DNA of 34,785 nt from NCBI GenBank assembly GCA_023432855.1, contig JAEZEZ010000047.1:1-34785 (forward strand), read 5' to 3'. Below the pieces are notes generated by a model, which was given only the letters and a program-made list of their open reading frames with translations, made no database searches and was not told where the DNA came from. Origin of the DNA: Pseudomonadota bacterium (lineage in GTDB: Bacteria; Pseudomonadota; Alphaproteobacteria; Caulobacterales; Caulobacteraceae). Shown in pieces: positions 7,936-15,875 of this stretch (its first letter is position 1; the number at the start of each line of letters is the position of its first letter). A program made the position numbers and the translations under genes.

Positions 7936-8010
7936 GGCTCCGATGTAGTCGCCCCGCGGCCCCGTCACAAACGGCGGCGGAAAACCGTTAACGCGTTATA
8001 AGAAGGCGCA

Positions 8011-8997
8011 ATGGCCGCCCGCTTTCCGATTCTCTGCATCCTGGAGTCCCGCCCCGAGGACGCGATCATGTCGTCGGGCCTGCTCCGCCGGCTGCACGAG
8101 GAGATCCCCCAGGCGAGCTTCACCCTGGTGGGCAGCGACGCCTCCGCGCCCCTGTTCCGGGACATGCCCAACCTCGACGACCTGCTGGTCATCGAGGGCG
8201 ACGGGCGCGGCGAACGGTTCAAGCTGTGGAATCGCGTGCGGGCCCAGAAGTGGGGCCTGGTCGTGGACCTGCGCGGCACCGACCTGTCCGGCTGGCTCAG
8301 CCGGCGCAAGCGGGCGGTGCGCCAGCCCTGGCCCAAGGACCAACCCGTTCCGCACAAGGTGATCCAGGCGGCGCGGGTGATGCAGCTGGAGGACGATCCG
8401 CCGGCGCCCTGGCTCTACACCTCGCCGGAGACCGACGCCGAGGTCGACGAGTTCCTGGCCGAGTACGCCAAGCCGGGCGACGGGCCGATCCTGGCCATCG
8501 GCCCGGGATCGAACTGGATCGGCAAGGTCTGGCAAGAGGAACGCTTCGCCAAGGTGGCCGGCACCCTGCTGGGCCCCGACGGCCCGATGTCCGACGGCCG
8601 GCTGCTGATCGTGGGCGAGGAGGCCGACCGCGAGGCGGCGCACGCGATCCGCATGACGGTGGCGCGCGAACGGGTGATCGAGGCCCAGGGACGGCTCGAC
8701 CGGCTGCAGACCTGCGCCATGCTCAAGCGCTGCCGCATGTACGTCGGCAACGATTCCATCTGGACCCACCTGGCCACGGCCGCCGGCATCCCCGTGCTGG
8801 GCGTGTTCGGGCCGTCGGACGAGACGCTCGAAGGCCCGTGGGGGCCGAACGGGCGGGCGGTGCGCGGGCCGAAGTCGATGGACGACTTCCGCCGCCACGA
8901 CCCTCGTCTGGATCAGACGATCAACCATATGTACGACGTGCCGGTCGACAAGGTGGTCGACGCGGCGCTGGCGCTGCACGCCGACACCGAAGCCTGA
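8011..8997 (+). CDS. Glycosyltransferase family 9 protein
   Basis: A 328-residue protein of the ADP-heptose:LPS heptosyltransferase type (GT9), acting on the inner face of the cytoplasmic membrane in lipopolysaccharide or surface glycan assembly. Seen: the N-terminal ILESRPEDAIMSSGLLRRLHEEIP segment typical of the acceptor domain (split here by its conserved residues), VVDLRGTDLS, AIGPGSNWIGKVWQEERF, and the nucleotide-sugar domain signature NDSIWTHLATAAGIPVLGV followed by FGPSDE. RBS AAGAAGG lies close before ATG 8011. It is followed 19 bases later by the dihydroorotase-like gene, with no obvious pathway link. Confidence 0.9.
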   Translation: MAARFPILCILESRPEDAIMSSGLLRRLHEEIPQASFTLVGSDASAPLFRDMPNLDDLLVIEGDGRGERFKLWNRVRAQKWGLVVDLRGTDLSGWLSRRKRAVRQPWPKDQPVPHKVIQAARVMQLEDDPPAPWLYTSPETDAEVDEFLAEYAKPGDGPILAIGPGSNWIGKVWQEERFAKVAGTLLGPDGPMSDGRLLIVGEEADREAAHAIRMTVARERVIEAQGRLDRLQTCAMLKRCRMYVGNDSIWTHLATAAGIPVLGVFGPSDETLEGPWGPNGRAVRGPKSMDDFRRHDPRLDQTINHMYDVPVDKVVDAALALHADTEA

Positions 8998-9016
8998 TTT
9001 TCCCGGGAGGCCTGCC

Positions 9017-10351
9017 GTGGCCGCAACCTTCGATCTGATCGTCCGTGGCGGCGAGGTGGTGAACCACGCCGGGCGCGGCCTGGCCGACGTGGGCGTGCGC
9101 GACGGCCGCATCGCCGTCATCGGCGACCTGTCCCAGGCGTCGGCGGGCGAGGTGTTCGACGCGACCGGGCTGACGGTGCTCCCCGGCGTCATCGACACCC
9201 AGGTCCACTTCCGCGAGCCGGGGCTGGAGTGGAAGGAAGACCTCGAGACCGGCTCGCGCGCGGCGGTGCTGGGCGGCGTCACCGCGGTGTTCGAAATGCC
9301 GAACACCGAGCCGACCACCACCGACGCCGAGATGCTCGCCGACAAGCTGGAGCGCGCCGCCGGCCGCATGTGGAGCGACCACGCCTTCTACGTCGGCGGC
9401 ACCCACGAGAACGCCGCCTTCCTCGGCGAGCTGGAGCGCCTGCCGGGCTGCTGCGGCGTGAAGGTGTTCATGGGCGCCTCGACGGGCACCCTGCTGGTGC
9501 CCGACGACGACGGGGTGGCCGACATCCTGCGCCATGTGAACCGCCGCGCCACCTTCCACTCCGAGGACGAGTTCCGTCTGGCCGAGCGCCGCGAGCTGGC
9601 CCGCACCGGCGACTGGACCAGCCACCCCGAGGTGCGCGACGCCGAGAGCGCCATCCGTTCCACCCGCCGGCTGGTGAAGCTGGCGCGCGAGCTGGGCAAG
9701 CGCATCCACGTGCTGCACGTGACCACCGCCGACGAGATCGAATTCCTCGCCGGCCACAAGGACGTGGCCACCGTCGAGGTGACGCCCCAGCACCTGACCC
9801 TGGAGGGCCCCGAGGCCTACGAGCGGCTCAAGGGCCTGGCCCAGATGAACCCCCCGATCCGCGACGCGGCGCATCGGGCGGGCCTGTGGCGCGGGGTGGA
9901 GCAGGGGGTCGCCGACGTCATCGGCTCGGACCATGCGCCCCATACGCTGGAGGAGAAGGCGCGGCCCTATCCGGCCTCTCCGTCCGGCATGCCGGGGGTG
10001 CAGACCCTGGTGCCGGTGATGCTGACCCACGTGGCCGAGGGCCGCATGAGCCTCGAACGCTTCGTCGACATGACCTCCGCCGGCGCCCAGCGTGTCTTCC
10101 AGATCGCCGGCAAGGGCCGCATGGCCGAGGGCTACGACGCCGACCTGACCATCGTCGACCTCAAGGCCCGCCGCACCCTGACCCACGCCGACATGGCCAC
10201 CCGCTCCGGCTGGACGCCCTTCGACGGCATGGAGGCCAGGGGCTGGCCCATGGCCACCATCGTCCGCGGCTCGGTCGTCATGCGCGACGGCGAACTCGCG
10301 CCGGCGGCGCAGGGCCGCCCGGTGCGGTTCCAGGAGACGCTCGGGGCTTAG
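9017..10351 (+). CDS. Dihydroorotase-like amidohydrolase with altered metal site
   Basis: A 444-residue cyclic amidohydrolase most like dihydroorotase (pyrimidine synthesis). It starts at GTG 9017, with GGGAGG six bases upstream. The carboxylated lysine (Lys149 in GVKVFMGAS), the histidines at 181 (FHSED) and 234 (HVLHVTT) and the catalytic Asp305 (GSDHAPH) are present. The first metal motif, normally HxH, reads DTQVHFREPG: residue 62 is Gln (codon CAG) instead of His. I recall a group of alphaproteobacterial relatives with the same Q. No pyrB or other pyrimidine gene is adjacent. It may be the working dihydroorotase, a related hydrolase, or a specialised paralogue. Confidence 0.85.
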   Translation: MAATFDLIVRGGEVVNHAGRGLADVGVRDGRIAVIGDLSQASAGEVFDATGLTVLPGVIDTQVHFREPGLEWKEDLETGSRAAVLGGVTAVFEMPNTEPTTTDAEMLADKLERAAGRMWSDHAFYVGGTHENAAFLGELERLPGCCGVKVFMGASTGTLLVPDDDGVADILRHVNRRATFHSEDEFRLAERRELARTGDWTSHPEVRDAESAIRSTRRLVKLARELGKRIHVLHVTTADEIEFLAGHKDVATVEVTPQHLTLEGPEAYERLKGLAQMNPPIRDAAHRAGLWRGVEQGVADVIGSDHAPHTLEEKARPYPASPSGMPGVQTLVPVMLTHVAEGRMSLERFVDMTSAGAQRVFQIAGKGRMAEGYDADLTIVDLKARRTLTHADMATRSGWTPFDGMEARGWPMATIVRGSVVMRDGELAPAAQGRPVRFQETLGA

Positions 10352-10435
10352 TCCGTCGCCTCGCGGCGAAGGAGGCGTTCATCGGAGGCGCCGCCGTGCG
10401 CAGTCGGCGAGGGAGAGTTTCAAGAGGAGAGGTGC

Positions 10436-10669
10436 ATGGGACGCATCGTCTTGGCGGCCAATTTGTCCTCGGGAGGTCAGGAGCAATCAATCGCGCGCGT
10501 CGAGATCCAGAAGTACGAGTTAGGTTGGATTTTATACTATATTGATGCGAACGGTGTCTGTGTAAAAGACTACACGGCCGAAGATCTGGTGTCCGCCATC
10601 CTCACGGTCGAGAACGAGCTATCGGTCCCCGACCGCATGCTGGACTTCGAAGCGAGCGTGCTTCGGTGA
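10436..10669 (+). CDS. Small hypothetical protein
   Basis: A 77-residue product starting at ATG 10436 behind a strong ribosome-binding site (GAGGAGAGG). I recognise no family. The middle contains an aromatic, strand-like stretch (YELGWILYYIDANG) and the C-terminal half is acidic and helical, with no signal peptide or membrane segment. Base composition is noticeably less GC-rich than the neighbours (for example runs such as TTATACTATATTGATG), suggesting recent acquisition or an orphan gene. It converges on the lipoprotein gene with a hairpin between them. Confidence 0.6.
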   Translation: MGRIVLAANLSSGGQEQSIARVEIQKYELGWILYYIDANGVCVKDYTAEDLVSAILTVENELSVPDRMLDFEASVLR

Positions 10670-10676
10670 AGCCTTG

Positions 10677-10700
10677 CTGCCACCAAGTCTGCGGTGGCAG
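10677..10700. terminator. Hairpin between convergent genes, possible bidirectional terminator
   Basis: CTGCCACC (10677-10684) and GGTGGCAG (10693-10700) form a perfect 8-bp stem with an 8-base loop, sitting in the 42-base gap between the convergent small gene and lipoprotein gene. No T-run follows on either strand, so intrinsic termination is only a possibility. Confidence 0.35.
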
Positions 10701-10711
10701 CCTGTGGAGCA

Positions 10712-11164
10712 TCAGAAGCGCCGACCTCCCGTACTGATTGGTATGGGGCGTGACTCTCCACCACTGCCGAACATGCCGGTCACAAGGACGAAGGCGCAGG
10801 GGCGATTCAGCAGGGCCTCGTCGACCTCGATTGTGAGTGTGACGGGATCATTCAGTTCCTGGGTCCGCGTGCTGAGCTGCACACTCGGAAGGCTGAAGCC
10901 GTCAACAAAGGCGGAGGTGTATCGCTCGGCTGCGCCCCTCTCGCACGCTCCAACACCTACGTAGACAACCTTCTTGTTTCGGATGTGCGGCGCAATGACG
11001 TCCTTTGCCATCCGCACTTCCAGTCGGCCTTTCGAACCTTTTTCTGCGCTGGGGTGCAGGCGAGCGCCCCCCACTTCCAGTGAGCCGTCGGTGCAAGCTG
11101 CCAGCAGTATTGGCAGGATGAGAAGTACTGCAGGAAGCAGCGCCTTGGACTCCGTAGTTGCCAT
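10712..11164 (-). CDS. Hypothetical lipoprotein
   Basis: A 150-residue exported protein with a hydrophobic N-terminus ending in a lipobox LAAC (Cys24), so probably a membrane-anchored lipoprotein in the periplasm. The mature part is about 125 residues with one further pair of cysteines (in GACERG and RPCAF) and no recognised domain. Its composition is less GC-rich than the surroundings, like the small gene it converges on. The terminator of the five-repeat Cys gene lies just upstream of its start, so it should have its own promoter, although I cannot point to one. Confidence 0.7.
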   Translation of the reverse strand: MATTESKALLPAVLLILPILLAACTDGSLEVGGARLHPSAEKGSKGRLEVRMAKDVIAPHIRNKKVVYVGVGACERGAAERYTSAFVDGFSLPSVQLSTRTQELNDPVTLTIEVDEALLNRPCAFVLVTGMFGSGGESRPIPISTGGRRF

Positions 11165-11176
11165 GATGACCGCCCT

Positions 11177-11208
11177 AAAAAAGGGCCCCCGGATCGCTCC
11201 GGGGGCCC
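11177..11208 (-). terminator. Intrinsic terminator of the Cys-repeat gene
   Basis: Stem GGGCCCCCGGA (11183-11193) pairs with TCCGGGGGCCC (11198-11208) around a 4-base loop. On the minus strand it is followed by TTTTTT (11182-11177). It lies about 25 bases after the stop at 11233, so it terminates the gene at 11233-12675. Confidence 0.9.
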
Positions 11209-11232
11209 TCTTCGTTCAGTGGTGAACCGGCC

Positions 11233-12675
11233 CTAGCCCTGGTTCTCCGGCAGGCGGCAGCGGTCGCCGCCGCGCGACGCCGACTGCTGGCAGCTCAGCG
11301 TCTTGGTGAAGGCGGTGCGGCTGGTTGGCAGGTCGACGATGTAGCCCGTCTTGTCGCCGGCGCAGGCCACTTCCAGCACCTCGCCGTCGGTCGCCGAGGC
11401 GCCGAGGACGGCGTAGTTGGTGACCGTGCACTCCTTCGACGCCATCACGCGGTTCAGCACCTGGATGATGGTCTCGCGGGTGGTCAGCTGGCACTTGATG
11501 GCCCGGCCCTCGGCCTCGATGCAGTCGAAGCTGGTGACATTGCCGCTGGCCGCGGCCGGGACGAAGGCGACCAGGCCCGCCGGACGGTTGGCGCAGCGGA
11601 ACTCGACCACGTCGCGGTTGTCGCGCGAGTCCTTGCCGATCAGGCGGAACTCGTCGCCGTCGCAGACCACGCCCGAAGCGCGCAGGCGCGCCAGATACTG
11701 CTGCTCGCGCTGCTCCAGCGCCGCCTGGGTGCTGGACAGCTTGCAGCCCTCGCCGATGCCCTGGGCCTCGATGCAGTCGATGGCGCGAACCACGGCGCCG
11801 GCCTTGGTCTCCATGACGAAGCCCTGGGCGCCGTTGCAGGCCACTTCGAAGAACTGGCTCTCGCCGGCCTTGCCCATGTAGCGGGCGTCGGCGACCGTGC
11901 AGGGACGGTCGGAACGGCCGGCGATGGACGTGATGTAGGCGACCCGCGCCGCCTTCGGCGTCAGCGCGCAGTCGTAGCCGCCGGCCTCGGCGGCCAGGCA
12001 GTCGTTGACCGACAGGGTCGCGGTCGAGCCCGCGTCGGGACGGTCGAGGATGTAGCCCATGCCCTCGGAGCACGCGACCTCGTAGCGCTGGATCTTGTTG
12101 CTCGGGCTGAAGCCGATGTAGCTCACGTTGGTGACCGTGCAGCGCGCGCCGCCCTGGGCGACCAGCGGCTGGAGCGCGGCGTTCAGGTCGGCGTTGCCCG
12201 GCAGGACGCAGACCGGCGGCTTGGCCGCCTTCGGGTCGGTCGCGGCCGCCGCGGCGCGGTCAGCCGCCGCCTTGGCGACGATGCAGTCGAAGGCGCGCAC
12301 TTCGGTGGTGCGGTCCTCGAGCAGGTAGCCGAGGCCCTGCTGGCAGGCGATCTCGTAGGTCTGGACCTCGATCGGCTTGCCGTCATCCCCGGCCGTGCGG
12401 CCGGCGCCGTTGTAGATGGCGTCGCTGACCGTGCAGGTCAGGCCGGCCCGCTGGACGATGCCGGCGGCGTCGGCCATGCCGCGCGCCTTGCGCTCTTCCA
12501 TGGACAGGGCCTTGCCGCCCTTGTCCTTGATCACCTCGCCCGAGGTGTCGCGGGTTTCGGTCGGGCGCGACAGGTTGCGGCCGCGCCGCTCCTGCGCATC
12601 CGCATCGTTGGCGATGACGACGCCGCCCAGCACGAAGCCGGACATCAGCGCCAGGGTGAGCGCTAAACGCTTCAT
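11233..12675 (-). CDS. Secreted protein with five tandem four-cysteine repeats
   Basis: A 480-residue protein with an N-terminal signal peptide (cleavage probably after ANDADA or nearby). The start at 12675 is preferred over the ATG at 12681 because GGGAGGA then has proper spacing; at 12681 it would touch the start codon. After a charged stretch to about residue 75 come five repeats of about 80 residues. Each has four cysteines in the same order: CTVxxxxY..G (position 1), EVAC (2), DC (3) and C.L (4). Cysteines are at 81/111/131/156, 179/202/226/236, 259/280/301/311, 338/361/385/395 and 416/438/462/473, which are all 20 in the protein. Repeat 1 has a long insert between cysteines 3 and 4; repeat 4 reads CDGD instead of CTV. 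Two disulfides per repeat in the periplasm are inferred. I recognise no named domain. Confidence 0.85.
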   Translation of the reverse strand: MKRLALTLALMSGFVLGGVVIANDADAQERRGRNLSRPTETRDTSGEVIKDKGGKALSMEERKARGMADAAGIVQRAGLTCTVSDAIYNGAGRTAGDDGKPIEVQTYEIACQQGLGYLLEDRTTEVRAFDCIVAKAAADRAAAAATDPKAAKPPVCVLPGNADLNAALQPLVAQGGARCTVTNVSYIGFSPSNKIQRYEVACSEGMGYILDRPDAGSTATLSVNDCLAAEAGGYDCALTPKAARVAYITSIAGRSDRPCTVADARYMGKAGESQFFEVACNGAQGFVMETKAGAVVRAIDCIEAQGIGEGCKLSSTQAALEQREQQYLARLRASGVVCDGDEFRLIGKDSRDNRDVVEFRCANRPAGLVAFVPAAASGNVTSFDCIEAEGRAIKCQLTTRETIIQVLNRVMASKECTVTNYAVLGASATDGEVLEVACAGDKTGYIVDLPTSRTAFTKTLSCQQSASRGGDRCRLPENQG

Positions 12676-12876
12676 CGGCATTCCTCCCAGATTAATTTTC
12701 GTTCAGGCGGACGCATGCGCTGGCGCAGCCGCCCGGTCAAGTCCGCACCCATGCCGGAAGACCGTGGCCTCGCTGCGGTTCCAAAGCGGCTTTGACGCGG
12801 CGGCGGAATGAACGCATGTTCAGGTTCGCGTTTTCAAAGGATACTGACCTTGCTTGACGGCGCCGCCGACGACGTC

Positions 12877-13932
12877 ATGGCCGAGCCGCCCCGCGCCCAG
12901 CTCGCCTATCCCTTCGCCGAGCCGCCCGCGCCGGGCGAGGCGGTCGAGGTGGCCGACGGCGTCCTGTGGCTGCGCCAGCCGCTGCCTTTCCAACTCGACC
13001 ACATCAACGTCTGGGCCCTGCGCGACGGCGACGGCTGGACCCTGGTCGACACCGGCGTGCGCACGAAGGAGGCGATGGCGGCCTGGGAGGCCTGCTTCGC
13101 GGGTCCGCTGGAAGGCCGGCCGATCCGCCGGGTCATCTGCACCCACATGCACCCCGACCACGTCGGGCTGGCCGGCTGGCTGACGCGGCGCTTCGACGTG
13201 CGGCTGTGGATGTCGCGGCTGGAGTACGTCACCTGCCGCATGCTGATGGCCGACACCGGCCGGGACGCGCCGGAGGAGGGCGAGCAGTTCTACCGCTCCA
13301 TCGGCTGGAGCGACGAGCAGATCGCCTCCTGGCGCGCCCGCTTCGGCGGCTTCGGCAAGGCGGTCCACCACATGCCCGACAGCTACCGGCGCATCGAGGA
13401 CGGCGAGGAGATCGCCATCGACGGGCGGATCTGGCGCGTGGTCATGGGCAACGGCCATTCGCCCGAGCACGCGTGCCTGTTGCGCGAGGACGACCGGGTG
13501 CTGGTCTCCGGCGACCAGGTGCTGCCCAAGATCTCCTCCAACGTGTCCGTCTGGCCCACCGAGCCCGACGCCGATCCGCTCTCGGACTGGCTGGCGTCGC
13601 TGGACAAGCTGCAGCGCGAGCTCCCCGCCGACGCCCTGGTGCTCCCTTCCCACGGCCTGCCGTTCCGGGGGCTGCACGAACGGCTGGCCGCGCTGCGCCG
13701 GGGCCACGAGAGGTCGCTGGACCGCCTTGAGCGCCTGCTGAGCGAGCCGCGCCGCGCCGTCGACGTCTTCGGCGCCCTGTTCGCGCGCGGCATCGGCGAC
13801 GACCTGCTCGGCATGGCCACGGGCGAGAGCCTGGCCCACCTCAACTGCCTGCGCTCGCGAGGGCGCGCCGTCTCCGAACCCGACGCGCAGGGCGTCGTGT
13901 GGTGGCGGGCGGCGACCATTGGAGACCAATGA
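12877..13932 (+). CDS. Metallo-beta-lactamase-fold hydrolase
   Basis: A 351-residue cytoplasmic hydrolase of the MBL fold. The zinc motif THMHPDH is at residues 89-95 (His90, His92, Asp94, His95), with a further His in GNGHSPEH, Asp in SGDQVLP and His in LPSHGLP. A C-terminal helical region (about 270-351) resembles the winged-helix tail of LACTB2/MBL-fold thioesterase-like relatives. The start is uncertain: ATG 12877 gives the domain-proximal start, TTG 12850 has AAAGGA eight bases upstream, and ATG 12808 is the longest option. Its TGA shares a base with the start of the enoyl-CoA hydratase gene, so the pair is translationally coupled and probably acts on CoA esters, by inference. Confidence 0.88.
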   Translation: MAEPPRAQLAYPFAEPPAPGEAVEVADGVLWLRQPLPFQLDHINVWALRDGDGWTLVDTGVRTKEAMAAWEACFAGPLEGRPIRRVICTHMHPDHVGLAGWLTRRFDVRLWMSRLEYVTCRMLMADTGRDAPEEGEQFYRSIGWSDEQIASWRARFGGFGKAVHHMPDSYRRIEDGEEIAIDGRIWRVVMGNGHSPEHACLLREDDRVLVSGDQVLPKISSNVSVWPTEPDADPLSDWLASLDKLQRELPADALVLPSHGLPFRGLHERLAALRRGHERSLDRLERLLSEPRRAVDVFGALFARGIGDDLLGMATGESLAHLNCLRSRGRAVSEPDAQGVVWWRAATIGDQ

Positions 13933-14699
13933 TGAGCGAACACATCCTGACCGGCGTCGCCGACGGCGTGATGACCATCACCTTCAACCGGCCGGAAAAG
14001 AAGAACGCCATCACTGACGCCATGTACCGGGCCATGGCCGACGCGCTGGAGGCCGCCGCGGCCGATCCCGCGGTGCGGGTCGTGCTGCTGCGCGGCGAGG
14101 GCGACAGCTTCTGCGCCGGCAACGACATCCACGACTTCGTGGCCATCGCCAGCGCCGGAACCGGCGGCATGAACGCCTTCCGGGTGCTGAAGATTCTCGC
14201 CGGGTACGAGAAGCCCGTGGTCGCCGCGGTCAAGGGCTCGGCGGTGGGGATCGGCACGACCTTCCTGCTGCACTGCGACCTCAGCTTCGTGGCCGAGGAC
14301 GCCAGGCTGTCGACGCCCTTCGTCAATCTCGCCCTGGCCCCCGAGGCCGCCTCGACCGTCCTGCTGCCGGCCCGCATCGGCCACGCCCGGGCCTTCGCCA
14401 TGTTCGCCCTCGGCGAGGTGGTCACCGGCCGCGACGCCGCCGCCTGGGGCCTGGTCAACGAGGCGCTGCCGGTGGGGCGGGTGGAGGAGGCCGCCGCCAG
14501 CGCCGCCGCCGAACTCGCCCGCCGGGCGCCCCGGTCGCTGCAGCTCACCAAGCGCCTGATGCGCGACGGCGCCGCCATCTGGGCCCAGATGGAGCGCGAG
14601 AACGAGGCCTTCAGCAGCCAGCTCACCTCGCCGGAAGCGCGTGAGGCCTTCACCGCCTTCCTCGAGCGGCGGGCGCCGGATTTCTCGAAAATCGGCTGA
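13932..14699 (+). CDS. Enoyl-CoA hydratase/isomerase family protein
   Basis: A 255-residue crotonase-fold protein acting on acyl-CoA substrates. The start at 13932 (MSEHILTG) has GGAG seven bases upstream, better spaced than the ATG at 13929. The oxyanion-hole segments are present: FCAGNDIHDF and GSAVGIGTTFLLHCDLSFV. At the catalytic positions I see Glu in the LAPEAAS segment but not the second Glu expected of a classical hydratase, so isomerase or another crotonase activity is possible. It is coupled to the upstream MBL-fold gene by a one-base overlap. Confidence 0.88.
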   Translation: MSEHILTGVADGVMTITFNRPEKKNAITDAMYRAMADALEAAAADPAVRVVLLRGEGDSFCAGNDIHDFVAIASAGTGGMNAFRVLKILAGYEKPVVAAVKGSAVGIGTTFLLHCDLSFVAEDARLSTPFVNLALAPEAASTVLLPARIGHARAFAMFALGEVVTGRDAAAWGLVNEALPVGRVEEAAASAAAELARRAPRSLQLTKRLMRDGAAIWAQMERENEAFSSQLTSPEAREAFTAFLERRAPDFSKIG

Positions 14700-14756
14700 C
14701 GGCCTTTGACGACGGCCGGCGGCGCCCTATTTGCGCCGGCTGCGTTGAAGGTGCGT

Positions 14757-15257
14757 ATGAGCCAGCCACTGCCCCAGTACCCGTCGATCCCCGTCGTGGA
14801 GGCCGAGACCCCCGCCGATCGCGACGGCGTGCTGGCGGTGGTCGCCGCCGCCTTCGGGCCCGGCCGCTTCGCCAAGACCGCCGAGCGTCTGCGCGAGGGC
14901 GCGCGCCCGCTCGTGTCCCTGGTGGCGCGGGACGGCGGAAGCGTGGTCGGGTCTGTCCGGCTCTGGCCGATCCGGATCGGAGAGGTCCCCGCGGCCTTCC
15001 TCGGTCCGATCGCGGTCGACGAAGCCTGGCGTCGCTCCGGCGTCGGCGCCGTCCTGGTCGAGCGGGCCTGCGAGGAAGCGGCGGCGATGGGTCTGGCCTC
15101 CGTGCTGCTCGTCGGCGACGCCCCCTATTTCGGGCGTTTCGGCTTCGTCAGGGCCGAGGGCGTCGTGCTGCCGGGGCCGGCGGACCCGCGGCGCATCCTG
15201 ATCCGGACGCCGGGCGGCGAATCGCCCCGCGGCCCGGTGCGCCGGGATGCCGCCTGA
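14757..15257 (+). CDS. GNAT-family N-acetyltransferase (YhbS-like)
   Basis: A 166-residue acetyl-CoA-dependent acyltransferase. The acetyl-CoA loop is in GPIAVDEAWRRSGVGAVLVERA (conserved RRSGVG), preceded by VGSVRLWPIRIG and followed by SVLLVGDAPYFGRFGF, the pattern of YhbS-type proteins. ATG 14757 has AAGG five bases upstream; the frame opens earlier but lacks support there. The acceptor is unknown. It stands 57 bases after the enoyl-CoA hydratase gene on the same strand. Confidence 0.88.
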   Translation: MSQPLPQYPSIPVVEAETPADRDGVLAVVAAAFGPGRFAKTAERLREGARPLVSLVARDGGSVVGSVRLWPIRIGEVPAAFLGPIAVDEAWRRSGVGAVLVERACEEAAAMGLASVLLVGDAPYFGRFGFVRAEGVVLPGPADPRRILIRTPGGESPRGPVRRDAA

Positions 15258-15302
15258 ACGGCGCCGATTGTAGGATACGCGGCTTGCGCCTACCTCAGGG
15301 GC

Positions 15303-15875
15303 GTGACGTCCTCTGATCCAGCTCCGAAGACTGGCCTGGCGGCCGTGGCCGAGGCCGCGGGCAAGCGCGGCCTGCCGCCGGTCCACCTGTGGAACCCCGA
15401 GGTCTGCGGCGACATCGACATCGTCATCCGCCGCGACGGCCTCTGGCTGCACGAGGGCTCGCCCATCGGGCGAAAGGAGCTGGTGCGCCTGTTCTCGACG
15501 GTGCTCCGCAAGGATCCGGACGGCTACTGGCTGGTGACCCCGGTCGAGAAGCTGCGCATCACCGTCGAGGACGTTCCCTTCCGGGCCGTGCGCGTCGACC
15601 GGCGCGACGGCGCCCTGGTCTTCACCACCGACGTGGGCGACGAGACCGAGGCCGGCGAGGAGAACCCGCTGCGGGTGGAGACCGACCCGCAGACGGGAGA
15701 GCCCGCGCCCTATGTGCATGTGCGGCGGGGCCTGGAGGCGCGCATCGACCGCCCGGTCTTCTACGAACTGGTGGAGATGGCCGAGGAGCGCGCCACGGAC
15801 GGCGGGCCCCAGCTCGGCGTGGTCTCGCGCGGCGTCTTCTTCCCCCTCGGACCGGCCGGGATGCACCGACCGTGA
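15303..15875 (+). CDS. DUF1285 protein
   Basis: A 190-residue cytoplasmic protein of the DUF1285 family: CGDIDIVIRRDGLWLHEGSP, the segment LVRLFSTVLRKDPDGYWLV, and a beta-rich C-terminal half. Its biochemical role is not established. It starts at GTG 15303 and its stop overlaps the GTG start of the NUDIX-GNAT gene by four bases (GTGA), so the two are translationally coupled. DUF1285, a NUDIX CoA pyrophosphatase and the CCA-adding enzyme are often neighbours in alphaproteobacteria, as they are here. Confidence 0.88.
   Translation: MTSSDPAPKTGLAAVAEAAGKRGLPPVHLWNPEVCGDIDIVIRRDGLWLHEGSPIGRKELVRLFSTVLRKDPDGYWLVTPVEKLRITVEDVPFRAVRVDRRDGALVFTTDVGDETEAGEENPLRVETDPQTGEPAPYVHVRRGLEARIDRPVFYELVEMAEERATDGGPQLGVVSRGVFFPLGPAGMHRP

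Noticed and set aside
7989..7998. Perfect palindrome TAACGCGTTA between ygfZ and the GT9 gene
   Set aside because: Ten bases are too few to claim an operator, and no matching regulator is nearby; it may simply be part of the divergent promoter region.
8921..10186. 421-codon frame antisense to the dihydroorotase-like gene
   Set aside because: Typical high-GC shadow rich in Gly, His, Val and Gln; the sense strand has a clear enzyme family.
15389..15871. Long 5' extension of the NUDIX-GNAT frame
   Set aside because: It lies antiphase within the DUF1285 gene; the GTG at 15872 with the four-base overlap is the sensible start.
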